This document shows positions 10,698 through 20,700 of a stretch of DNA of 64,000 nucleotides, piece after piece. The position numbers were made by a program, and so were the translations under genes. The number at the start of each line of letters is the position of its first letter. Position 1 is the first letter of the stretch. The stretch is from Desulfovibrionaceae bacterium. Lineage in GTDB: Bacteria; Desulfobacterota; Desulfovibrionia; Desulfovibrionales; Desulfovibrionaceae. The stretch covers positions 1 through 64,000 of the forward strand of contig JACCQO010000005.1 of the NCBI GenBank assembly GCA_015709205.1. The letters run 5' to 3'. The notes under the pieces were generated by a model. That model was not told the origin of the DNA, did not search any database, and saw only the letters and a list, made by a program, of their open reading frames with translations.

Positions 10698-10736
10698 CGG
10701 CCGCCCGTCCCTTTGGAAACGGGTCGGCCCTTTTCC
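10684..10736 (+). terminator. Terminator hairpin 1 after chemoreceptor gene
   Basis: Outer arms GGAAAAGGGCC (10684-10694) and GGCCCTTTTCC (10726-10736) pair perfectly and enclose a second stem (GCCCGT with ACGGGT). The 5' arm ends directly before the chemoreceptor stop codon (10695-10697), which sits in the hairpin interior, and TTTT lies inside the 3' arm. Confidence 0.7.
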
Positions 10737-10762
10737 ATACCCGGCGTTCGCAGGGTGCGTAC

Positions 10763-10803
10763 AGCCGGCCTCGGTCCCAACGGACCGGGGCCGGCTTTCT
10801 TTG
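10763..10803 (+). terminator. Terminator hairpin 2 after chemoreceptor gene
   Basis: A 15-bp stem with one wobble (10763-10777 with 10782-10796), CAAC loop and a TTTCTT tail. A second intrinsic terminator 27 bp after the first; tandem terminators are plausible for a well-expressed receptor. Confidence 0.75.
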
Positions 10804-10962
10804 CGCGAAATGCAAGAGCAGGATCGAGGAAGGCAAAGGGGAAGGTATCGAGCAAAAAAGTCGCGCAAGGCACGCGCAGGATTTTTTGCGCGGGCGATCC
10901 GCGCCCCGGCGGGACCCGCTTGGCAGGCGCCGGCCGGGGGCTTCGGCCCGTAGGTGGAAACG

Positions 10963-11733
10963 TCAGGATCGGGGGCCGGGAACGGCGGCGCGGCCGGTGG
11001 CCAGCCAGGCGGCCCAGTCCTCGCGGCCGTTGCGCCGGGCCGTCTCGGCGGCCGTGGTCCAGTCGTAGGGCAGGACCACGCGCTCCACGATCCAGTCGTC
11101 CCCGGTCCGGTGCAGCAGGGTGTAGCGCGCGTGCGGGCTGCCGGTTTGCATGGCGTGGGGCGGGTGCGCGTCCGTATAGGCCTGCAACCCCACGCTGCCG
11201 GGGTTCACAATCAGGGTCCCGGCGCACACGGCCGTGCGCGGCATGTGCGTGTGGCCGCAGCAGATCACAGGATACGGAGCGAGCTGCACGGCGTCGGCCA
11301 CCTCGTCCGGGTCGCGCGGCGCGGGCACCCCGCGCGAGACGTCCTCCAGCAGGTAGTCGGTGTCCGCCACGGGCGAGCCGTGGCAGAGCAGCAGTTCCGC
11401 GCCGTGGGCCTCGACCACCTCCAGGGCGTGCAGCGGGCGCAGGAATTCTATCCCCGCGGGGCCGAGGTCGGCCAGGGTGTGCGCCAGGGTGGGGCCGGGC
11501 TGGCCTGGGGGGGCGAGCAGCGGGCGGTCCTGGTTGCCGATGACCGTGACCACGGGCGCGAAGTCCACGGAACTGAGCAGGTCCAGGGTGCGGCCGGGCT
11601 CCAGGGGGCCGTGGAAGACGTCCCCGAGGTTGGCCACCAGCGCAACCCCGCGGGAGCGGGCATGGGCCAGCACGGCCGCGAGGGCCGCGGCGTTGCCGTG
11701 GATATCCGCCAGAACGGCGATGGGCGCAAGCAT
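10963..11733 (-). CDS. Calcineurin-like metallophosphoesterase (YfcE/MJ0936 type)
   Basis: A 256-aa member of the small metallophosphoesterase superfamily. The di-metal motifs appear in order: ADIHGN, NLGDVFHGP, VIGNQDRP (GNHD variant with Gln), LLCHGSP and CCGHTHMPR, then VNPGSVG. Family members hydrolyse phosphomonoesters or phosphodiesters; the substrate is not predictable. ATG 11733 has GGAG 8 nt upstream. The gene is 89 bp downstream of the SUMF1-domain gene on the same strand, so co-transcription is likely. Confidence 0.85.
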   Translation of the reverse strand: MLAPIAVLADIHGNAAALAAVLAHARSRGVALVANLGDVFHGPLEPGRTLDLLSSVDFAPVVTVIGNQDRPLLAPPGQPGPTLAHTLADLGPAGIEFLRPLHALEVVEAHGAELLLCHGSPVADTDYLLEDVSRGVPAPRDPDEVADAVQLAPYPVICCGHTHMPRTAVCAGTLIVNPGSVGLQAYTDAHPPHAMQTGSPHARYTLLHRTGDDWIVERVVLPYDWTTAAETARRNGREDWAAWLATGRAAVPGPRS

Positions 11734-11822
11734 GGGCGTGCTCCGGGCAGAGGTTCGCCCCACTGGCGCCGGGGCGCCGGGGGAACGCCCCGCCGTGCAG
11801 GGCGGGGCGGAAGCCGCGTGTG

Positions 11823-12806
11823 TTACGGCAGGCGCACCAGGCGGAAGCCGATGTCGTCGGCCGCCAGGGGGTTGGAGCCCCGGTTGGCGGTGCGCAGGTA
11901 GGGTTCGGGCAGGGCGTAGCTCCCGCCGCGCTTGCCGCGCGGGCCGCCGCCCTCGACCACCGGGTCGTGCGGCGCGCCGTCTCCGGAACCATTCGAGCCT
12001 TCGGCCGCGAACGCCGCGGATTTGTAGGCGTCGGGCCTGTAGGCGTCGCGCACCCATTCGTAGACGTTGCCGCTCATGTCGTAGAGTCCCAGGGGATTGG
12101 GCGCGAAGGAGCCCACGGGCGCGGTGCGCGTCCATTCGTCCGGGCCGTGCGTGCCCCGCATGTTGGCCTGGTCGCGGCCGATGTCGCCGGTGTAGGTGGC
12201 GTATTCCATGCGCCGCCCTCCGGCGCGGGCCGCGTATTCCCACTGCGCCTCGGTGGGCAGGGACAGGCGCGCGCCGGTCTTTTTCGACAGCCAGGCGGCA
12301 AAGGCCTCGGCGTCGGCCGCGCTGACGCAGACCACCGGATGCGTGAGGTCCTGCACGAAGCCGGGCTGGCTCCAGGTGCGCCCGGCGGCCCGGACCATGC
12401 GGCCCGCGCCCGAGCGCGCGAAGCAGTAGCCGGCCTCGGCCGCGTCGCCCGCGCGGCCGGTCTCCATGGCGAAGCGCTGGTACTGGCCCACCGTGACCTC
12501 GCGGACGGCCATGGCGAAGTCCGAGACGCAGACCTCGCGCACGGGCCGTTCGTCCTCGTCGCCGTGGCGGAAGATGTCGCCCATCTCGAAGCAGCCGCCC
12601 TCCACGTCCACGAACTCCAGCCCCAGCACGGGATCGCGCCAGGATTGGGCCTGGGCAGGCGCGGTCCCGAACGCCATCGGCAGGGCGGCCGTCAGGACGG
12701 CGGCCAGGACGGCGGCCAGGACATAGGCGCGCGGCAGCGCGAACGCGGCGCGCAGGCGCGCAGGCGCGGGGCAGGAGGGGCAAGGGGGCAGGGCGGTGCG
12801 TGGCAT
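11823..12806 (-). CDS. Secreted SUMF1 (formylglycine-generating enzyme-like) protein
   Basis: A 327-aa protein with a signal peptide: a basic/proline-rich start, a hydrophobic stretch around 27-50 and a probable cut after AQAQS. The SUMF1/FGE-sulfatase fold follows, with MGD, EVTVGQYQRF, HPVVCVSAADAEAFAAWL, RLSLPTEAQWEYAAR, GLYDMSGNVYEWVRD, GKRGGSY and a GFRLVRLP terminus. True FGE enzymes carry two catalytic Cys just after RGGSW. Here that segment (RGGSYALPEPYLRTANR) has none, so aerobic FGE activity is unlikely. Other SUMF1-fold proteins bind ligands or assist partner proteins. GGAG lies 7 nt upstream of the ATG. Confidence 0.85.
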   Translation of the reverse strand: MPRTALPPCPSCPAPARLRAAFALPRAYVLAAVLAAVLTAALPMAFGTAPAQAQSWRDPVLGLEFVDVEGGCFEMGDIFRHGDEDERPVREVCVSDFAMAVREVTVGQYQRFAMETGRAGDAAEAGYCFARSGAGRMVRAAGRTWSQPGFVQDLTHPVVCVSAADAEAFAAWLSKKTGARLSLPTEAQWEYAARAGGRRMEYATYTGDIGRDQANMRGTHGPDEWTRTAPVGSFAPNPLGLYDMSGNVYEWVRDAYRPDAYKSAAFAAEGSNGSGDGAPHDPVVEGGGPRGKRGGSYALPEPYLRTANRGSNPLAADDIGFRLVRLP

Positions 12807-12891
12807 GGCGTGCTCCGTGCCGCGCCGGGCGCGGCGTCTGCCGGAGTTGTGGCAGGCTTCGGGCCAAATGGCAAGATCGCGGCCCGAACAA

Positions 12892-12917
12892 CGCGCCCGG
12901 CCACAGGGCCGGGCGCG
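12892..12917 (-). terminator. Probable terminator after gltA
   Basis: An 11-bp perfect inverted repeat (12892-12902 with 12907-12917) about 70 bp past the gltA stop on the minus strand, followed on that strand by TTGTTC. It lacks a strong T run. Confidence 0.45.
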
Positions 12918-12984
12918 CAGGAGGCGGATGATCGGGCGGCGGCCGGGGCGGCCGCTACGCGTCGGGGCTGCGCCGTGCGCGGCC

Positions 12985-14274
<1,290 letters not shown>

Positions 14275-14685
14275 ACGCCTCCTAATGCATCGCTGGTAAC
14301 ATGCATCGCTTGAATGAATACTGCCGGGAGCGAGACGGATCGTGCGTGTGTTCGTCTGGATATGGCCCGGGCAGGCCTGCGTGGGGCACGCGGGAAAGCG
14401 GATACTTTCCATTCTTGACAACCGGTTTTTTACAAAATCTCCCCCGCGTTGTCCATACCCGGCCCCGGGGATGGGGACGCGGCCGACATCGCGGGCGGGA
14501 AGATTATCATCGATCGGAGAAATGGCCATTGGCGCTTTTCATGGGCGGCCGAAGGTGCTAGGAATTGCAATGCGCTGCGCCGCACCGAGCCCCGTGGCCC
14601 GGCGGCGCCTCCCACGAAGCATTCACGGGATTGCCGACAGCGACACGGGGATTGCCGACAGCGACACGGAGTTGCCGACAGCGAC
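14275..14685. other. Divergent intergenic region gltA / 497-aa protein
   Basis: A 411-bp spacer holding the promoters of two divergent genes. A consensus TTGACA at 14415-14420 faces right but no -10 lies at 16-18 bp. The right end (14630-14690) is made of three tandem 20/21-bp repeats that run into the start codon of the next gene. No open reading frame with credible coding character was found. Confidence 0.45.
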
Positions 14686-14690
14686 ATGGA
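14630..14690 (+). repeat. Three tandem 20/21-bp repeats at a translation start
   Basis: The unit TTGCCGACAGCGACACGG occurs at 14631, 14652 and 14672. The third copy differs by one base, so CGACACGG becomes CGACATGG and creates the ATG (14686) used as the start of the downstream gene. No Shine-Dalgarno is present between the repeat and the ATG. Confidence 0.85.
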
Positions 14691-16179
14691 AAAGAACGAA
14701 CGCATCGACGCCTACCTCAAGCGGCTGGCCCTGCTCAAGGAGCGCAGCTCCCTGCGCGAGGTCGTGGAACGCGAACTCCTCTACGAGTGCATCCTGGCCA
14801 ACCGCGAGGGCATCAACGAATATCCCCTCCTGGAGCCCCAGCAGCGTTCGGTGCTGGAGTTCCTGACGCACCGCGCCCAGGAACACCCGGGTCAGGAGTT
14901 CGTGCACAAGGTCCTGGCCGCCTTCGTGGGCGCATTGACCAAGTATTCCAAGCTCATGGACTCCGGCGACGCGGAGGCCACCGAGGACGCGCGGCGCGAG
15001 GTCTTCAACGCCGAAACCGTGCTCGTCAAGCTGGTCCAGGGCGCGGTTTACGCCACGGCCCTGGCCGTGGACAACTTCGGCGAGGTCATCATCCGCTACT
15101 TCGGGGCCGAGTCCATGGAGAAGATGGACGAGATCCTCAAGGAAGTGGAATTGGGCGAGAAGTTCTGGCGCGACCACGTCGAGCACTTCATCACCCAGCT
15201 CGTGGAAGGGGCTTACCGGGACATCATCGCCACCAACCGGCACAGCCTGACCAAGCAGAATTCCATCCTGGTGCTCTCCATCGCCTTCGACGACGTGCTC
15301 GGCTGCCTGAAGCGCACGGCCAAGCAGGTGGAAAAGACGCGCGTGCAGCAGTATTTCGAGCAGGATGCCGCGACCGACGAGGCCGTGGAGATCCAGAAGC
15401 TGGCCTTCGACCACTTGGCGCGCATGGGCGAGAGCGTGTTGCGCGCGCCGCTGACCAGGACGGACCTGGCCTTTCTGGCGCGCTTCGTGAGCGTGGACCA
15501 GGCCGGGCGCGACTATCTGGCGGATGCGCGGCACGAGCCGGGGGGGGAGGAGTTCGACGAGCAGCGGCGGCACTTCGTCAAGCGCCAGGTGCTGGCCCTG
15601 GCCCTGGGCGCGGACCTGGCCTCCTGCCTGATGACCGAGGACCTGGTGCGCGCGGTCCACGAATTCGAGCCGCGCGAGATCGAGACCATCCGCCGACTGG
15701 TGCGCCATTTCGAGATCGAATCCCTGGAGGCCACCCTGGTCTTCATGCTCCAGTGCCAGCTCACCAGCCTGCTGCGGCGCATGGGCGCGGAGGAGGGCGG
15801 CAAGCTGCAGGTGCGCACGACCCAGGTGCGCCGCACCCCGGCCGACACGGTGCAGGCCCTGTTCGACGCCGGGCTCAACCGCATCCGCAAGAGCAAGATC
15901 TGGGAGCAGGACCCGGCGCGCGAGGACATGCTCCTCTTCCGCCCGCGCACCGCGCGCGAGCTGGCCGACCTGCTCGCCGTGCTGCAGATCGAGGAGCCCC
16001 TGGCCGCGCGCATCATCCCCCTATGGGAGAACGCGGCCGTGAAGGTGGACATCCTCGTGCTCATCAACGTGGCGCTGATCGCCAAGACCACCACCAACCT
16101 GAAGATGCGGCTGGCCAAGATCCTCGGGGACTTCGGCATCGGCGGCCGCAGGGAGGGCGAGGCCGGGCTGGACCTGTGA
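14686..16179 (+). CDS. Unrecognised helical 497-aa protein
   Basis: No family recognised. The protein is soluble, without a signal peptide or membrane segment, strongly helical and rich in Glu, Arg and Leu (MEKNERIDAYLKRLALLKERSSLREVV at the start). It ends in a segment with DILVLINVALIAKTTTNLKMRLAKIL. No nucleotide-binding or catalytic motif is apparent. Coding character is convincing by third-position GC and length. ATG 14686 is the only sensible start and lacks a Shine-Dalgarno; it sits in the third copy of a tandem repeat. It lies 94 bp upstream of, and codirectional with, the trehalose-phosphatase-like gene, so a link to sugar metabolism is possible but unproven. Confidence 0.7.
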   Translation: MEKNERIDAYLKRLALLKERSSLREVVERELLYECILANREGINEYPLLEPQQRSVLEFLTHRAQEHPGQEFVHKVLAAFVGALTKYSKLMDSGDAEATEDARREVFNAETVLVKLVQGAVYATALAVDNFGEVIIRYFGAESMEKMDEILKEVELGEKFWRDHVEHFITQLVEGAYRDIIATNRHSLTKQNSILVLSIAFDDVLGCLKRTAKQVEKTRVQQYFEQDAATDEAVEIQKLAFDHLARMGESVLRAPLTRTDLAFLARFVSVDQAGRDYLADARHEPGGEEFDEQRRHFVKRQVLALALGADLASCLMTEDLVRAVHEFEPREIETIRRLVRHFEIESLEATLVFMLQCQLTSLLRRMGAEEGGKLQVRTTQVRRTPADTVQALFDAGLNRIRKSKIWEQDPAREDMLLFRPRTARELADLLAVLQIEEPLAARIIPLWENAAVKVDILVLINVALIAKTTTNLKMRLAKILGDFGIGGRREGEAGLDL

Positions 16180-16273
16180 GCCCGGCGGCCGCGCCGGACG
16201 CGGCCCAGCGCCGACCACCCGTCATCACCGAGAACCCGCAACCGGCCCCGCCGGGGTCCGAAGGAGGCGCGCC

Positions 16274-17551
16274 ATGGCGGCGATCCGCGAACGGGACATC
16301 GGAACGCTCAAGGAATTCTACGGCCTGATGGCCGAAACTGCGGCCGTGCGCCGCGACGTGGTGCGCGCGCTGTTCGGCGCGGTGGACGTTTCCGAAGCGC
16401 ACACGGCTGCGTTGCGCACGGCCCTGGCCTGCCTGCGCGCCGCCTGCTTCGAGGGCGTGCGCGCCGAACTGGCCCTGGATCCGGTAAATCCGGCAAATCC
16501 GGTGAATCGGGCGGACCGGATTGCGGCCGGTGGGGGCGGCGGCGCGGCGCGGACCATCACCGTGGACCTGACCTACGAGATCACTGAGCTGGAAAAGGAC
16601 CTGCTCTTTCTGGAGCACGGCGAGGAGGCCCTGGCCGCGCGCATGGCCGCAACCGTGCCCGGGTTTCGCGACCAGGTGCGCGACGGGCGCGAGGTCCTGG
16701 ACGGGGTGGCGCTCAACTGCTTCGTCTCCGACCGCGACGGCACCACCAACAACTACTGCGGCCGCTACCTTTCCTCGGTGCAGTCGGCCTGGAACGCGCT
16801 CTTTCTGGCGCGTTTCGCCACCCGCCCCGGCCTCGGGCCGCGCTTTCCCATCCTGCTGACCTCAGCGCCCCTGGCCTCGCCCGGCATCGTGGACGTGTCC
16901 ACCGCGCCCGAGCGCACGCTGATCTACGCAGCGTCCAAGGGCCGCGAGTTCCTGGACCTTGCGGGCGCGCGCCGCCACTTTCCCATCGAGCCGGAAAAGC
17001 AGGCCCTGCTCGACGAACTGAACCGCGCCCTGGCCGCCCTGGTGCGCGAGCCGGAGTACGAACCCTTTGCGCTCATCGGCTCGGGGCTGCAGTGCAAATT
17101 CGGCCAGACCACCGTGGCCCGCCAGGACATCGACGGTTCGGTGGAGCAGGACCGTTCCGCCGCGTTCCTGGAGACCCTGGGCGCGCTCGTGGCGCGCATC
17201 GATCCGGCCGGAACCAACTTCCGCATCGAGGACACCGGCCTGGACGTGGAGGTCATCCTCACGGTGGAGGACGGGCAGGACGGCGGCGCGCGCGACTTCG
17301 ACAAGGGCGACGGCGTGCGCTTCCTGGATACGGCCCTGGGCATGCACATGGAATCCGGGCCGCACCTGGTCTGCGGCGACACGGGCTCGGACGTGCCCAT
17401 GCTCGAGGCCGCCATGGAGAAATGTCTTGACACCCGTGCGGTCTTCGTCACAAAAAATGAGAAGTTGGCGAACCGCGTCCGCTCGGTCTGCCCCCGGGCA
17501 CTCATCGTCTCCTCGCCCGACGTGCTGGTGGCGATCCTCGGCGGGCTCTAG
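16274..17551 (+). CDS. HAD-superfamily trehalose-phosphatase-like protein
   Basis: A 425-aa protein. Residues 1-145 are a helical extension of unknown role containing a short NP-V/A repeat (DPVNPANPVN). A HAD domain follows with motif I Asp153-x-Asp155 (VSDRDGTTNN) and motif IV VCGDTGSDVPML (Asp369, Asp373). The cap and order of motifs resemble trehalose-6-phosphate and related sugar-phosphate phosphatases, so dephosphorylation of a disaccharide or hexose phosphate is the best guess. A strong AAGGAGG precedes the ATG. The next gene encodes a GH65 phosphorylase fused to a phosphoglucomutase, which supports a disaccharide pathway. Other sugar phosphatase substrates cannot be excluded. Confidence 0.7.
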   Translation: MAAIRERDIGTLKEFYGLMAETAAVRRDVVRALFGAVDVSEAHTAALRTALACLRAACFEGVRAELALDPVNPANPVNRADRIAAGGGGGAARTITVDLTYEITELEKDLLFLEHGEEALAARMAATVPGFRDQVRDGREVLDGVALNCFVSDRDGTTNNYCGRYLSSVQSAWNALFLARFATRPGLGPRFPILLTSAPLASPGIVDVSTAPERTLIYAASKGREFLDLAGARRHFPIEPEKQALLDELNRALAALVREPEYEPFALIGSGLQCKFGQTTVARQDIDGSVEQDRSAAFLETLGALVARIDPAGTNFRIEDTGLDVEVILTVEDGQDGGARDFDKGDGVRFLDTALGMHMESGPHLVCGDTGSDVPMLEAAMEKCLDTRAVFVTKNEKLANRVRSVCPRALIVSSPDVLVAILGGL

Positions 17552-17669
17552 TCCCGGCCTCGGTTCGCAGGGTCCCCCAGCCGGCCCTCTGCGAACGGCC
17601 CGGGCGGACCACGTTGCGAGCAAGTCCCAAGGGAGGCGGTTTTCCTTGTTTTCCTTCCGCGCCCATAGA

Positions 17670-17714
17670 CGCCCCCAGACCGTCCCCGGGACGGTCGCGG
17701 GGGCGTTCGTTTTC
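17670..17714 (+). terminator. Hairpin between HAD gene and GH65 fusion gene
   Basis: Nested arms CGCCCCC/GGGGGCG (17670-17676, 17699-17705) and GACCGTCC/GGACGGTC, followed by TTCGTTTT. It resembles an intrinsic terminator 120 bp after the HAD stop, so the fusion gene may need its own promoter or depend on read-through. Confidence 0.65.
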
Positions 17715-17761
17715 CGGGCGCGGGCCGTCTCGCTCCACCTCAAGCCCCCAAAGGACGGCCC

Positions 17762-20700
17762 ATGCCACGCACTCAGCTCTCCGGCGTCATCTTCGACCTC
17801 GACGGCGTGATCACGGACACGGCCAAGGCGCACGCGCGCTCCTGGGCCAACATGTTCAACGCCTATCTCAAGACCTACAGCGCACGCGAGAACAAGCCCT
17901 TCATCCCCTTCGACCACCGCGACGACTATCTCGAGTACGTGGACGGCAAGCCGCGCTACGAGGGGGTCAAGAGCTTTCTGGAGTCGCGCGGCATCCACCT
18001 GCCGTTCGGCGAGCCCACGGACCCCACGGACCGGGAGACCATCTGCGGCCTGGGCAACCGCAAGAACGAGGAGTTCCAGAAGGTCCTGGCCGAGCACGGG
18101 CCCGAGGTCTACGCCAGCTCCTTGGCCTTCGTGCGCGACCTCAAGGAGCGCGGGGTCAAGGTGGCGGTGGCCTCCTCCAGCCGCAACTGCGCCCTGGTGC
18201 TGCGCCTGGCGTCCATCGAGGACCTCTTCGACGCGCGCGTGGACGGCGACGTGTCGGCCAGGCTCGCGCTCAAGGGCAAGCCGGACCCGGACATCTTCGT
18301 CACCGCCGCGCGGTTCATGGACCTGGAGCCCGGAGCATGCGTGGTGGTCGAGGACGCCATCAGCGGGGTGCAGGCCGGGCAGTCGGGCAACTTCGGCATG
18401 ACCCTGGGTATCGCGCGCTCGGTGGAGGGCCAGCTCCTGCTGCGCTTCGGCGCGGACCGCGTGGTCACGGACCTGTCCGAGATCACGGTGGACGAGATCG
18501 AGGACTGGTTCGCCGAGGGCGTGGGCGAGAGCGGCTGGCGGCTGGAATACAACGGGTTCGACGCGGGCGACGAGAAGCTGCGCGAGACCCTGACCACCGT
18601 GGGCAACGGCTACCTGGGCACGCGCGGCGCGTTTCCGGGCGAGCGCGCGGGCTTCAACTTCTATCCCGGCACCTACATCGCGGGTGTGTTCAACAAGCTG
18701 GCCACGCCCATCCACGACCGCGACGTCTGGAACAACGACTTCGTCAACTGCCCCAACTGGCTGCTCCTGGAATACCGCGTGGGCAACGGCGAGTTCGTCA
18801 GCCCCCTGTCCATGGAGATCCTCAGCTACGGCCACCGCCTGGACCTGCGCCGGGGTCTGAACGTGCGCACCATCCTGTGCAAGGACCGGCTCGGCCGGGT
18901 CACGCGCATTCGCGCCACGCAGCTCGCCTCCATGGCCGACCCCCACGTCTGCGCCCTGCGCTACGACCTCACGCCCTGCAACTTCTCGGAAAAGATCACC
19001 TTCCGCTCCTCGCTGGACGGCAACGTGGTCAACGACGGCGTGGCCCGCTATCGCGATCTGGCCCACGATCACCTGGAGTTCGTGGAGTCCGGGCGGCTGC
19101 ACGGCGTGCGCGGCGACGGGGTGTTTCTGCACGTGCGCACGCGCACCAGCGGCTACGACGTGGTCATGAGCGCGCGCACCCGGCTGCGCGACGACGGCGC
19201 GCCCGTGGAGGCCGCGCGCCGCGTGCACGTGGACGGCGCGTGCATCGGCGAGGAGGCCACGGTCTGCGCGCGGGAGAACCACACCTACACCCTGGAGAAG
19301 CTGGTCACGGTGTACACCTCGCTGGACCAGGGCGCACAGGCCCCGCGCAAGGCCTCGGCCGCGCACCTGGACCGCGTGGGCAGCTTCGCGCCCGTGCTTT
19401 CGGCCCACGTCAAGGCCTGGGCGCGGCTCTGGAAGGTGGCCGACGTGGAGGTGGACGGGGACCGCTTCATCCAGCGCGTGGCGCGGCTGCACGCCTACCA
19501 CCTGCTCTGCACGGCCTCGCCGCACAACGCGCGCATCGACGCGGGCATGCCCGCGCGCGGCCTCTCGGGCGAGGCCTACCGCGGCCACATCTTCTGGGAC
19601 GAGGTCTACATCTTTCCCTTCTTCGACCACCACTTCCCGGAGATCACCCGGGCGCTGCTCCTGTACCGCTGCAATCGGCTGCGCGCGGCCAAGGAGTACG
19701 CGCGCGCCAACGGCTGCAAGGGGGCCATGTTCCCCTGGCAGACGGCCGACGACGGCGGCGAGGAAACGCAGGAGGTTCACTTCAATCCCGCCAACAATAC
19801 CTGGGGGCCGGACGAGTCGCGCCGCCAGCGGCACGTGTCCATCGCCGTGTTCGTCAACGCCCACAGCTACGTGCAGCGCTCCGGCGACCGGCGCTTCCTG
19901 TTCGACCACGGCGCGGAGCTGATGCTCGAAATCGCGCGTTTCTGGGGCTCCATCGCGCACCTGGATCCGAAAGACGGGCGCTACCACATCGCCGGGGTCA
20001 TGGGCCCGGACGAGTTCCACGAAAAGCTGCCCAACGCGCGCGAGCACGGGCTTCGCGACAACGCCTACACCAACGTGATGGTCGTCTGGCTCATGGAGCG
20101 CGCCCTGGAGCTCCTGGAGACCCTGCCGCCCGCCGTGGCCGGGCGCCTGCGGCGCAAGGTCCGCTTCACCGACGCCGAGCTGGCCAAGTGGCGGGACATG
20201 ACCACGAAGATGAACGTGCTCCTGACCCGCGAGCACGTCATTCACCAATTCGACGGCTACATGGACCTGGAGGAGCTCAACTGGGAGTTCTACCGCAACC
20301 GCTACTACTCCATCCATCGCCTGGACCGTATCCTCAAGGCCGAAAAGGACACGCCGGACCGATACAAGGTGGCCAAGCAGGCCGACGTGCTGATGCTCTT
20401 CTACCTGCTGCCGCCGCCCGAGGTCTGCCGCCTCCTGCGCCAGCTCGGCTACGACGTGGGCGACGACTGGCGCGAGTTCCTGCGCCGCAACTACGACTAC
20501 TACGAGCGGCGCACCAGCCACGGCTCCACGCTGAGCAAGGTGGTCCACGCCGTGGTCTCCAGCTACCTGGACGCCGGGTCCACGGCCTGGGACTGGTTCA
20601 TGGAGGCCATGCGCAGCGACGTCTACGACACCCAGGGCGGGACCACGGTGGAGGGCATCCATACCGGCGTGATGGCCGGGACCCTGGACGTGATCCGGCG

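Noticed and set aside
11786..11810. Terminator between the SUMF1 and metallophosphoesterase genes
   Set aside because: A GC hairpin is present but without a T run on the minus strand, so it was not listed as a feature.
11823..12806. Active formylglycine-generating enzyme
   Set aside because: No Cys in the active-site segment after RGGSY.
14415..14443. TTGACA promoter facing the 497-aa gene
   Set aside because: No acceptable -10 at 16-18 bp; only the -35-like hexamer matches.
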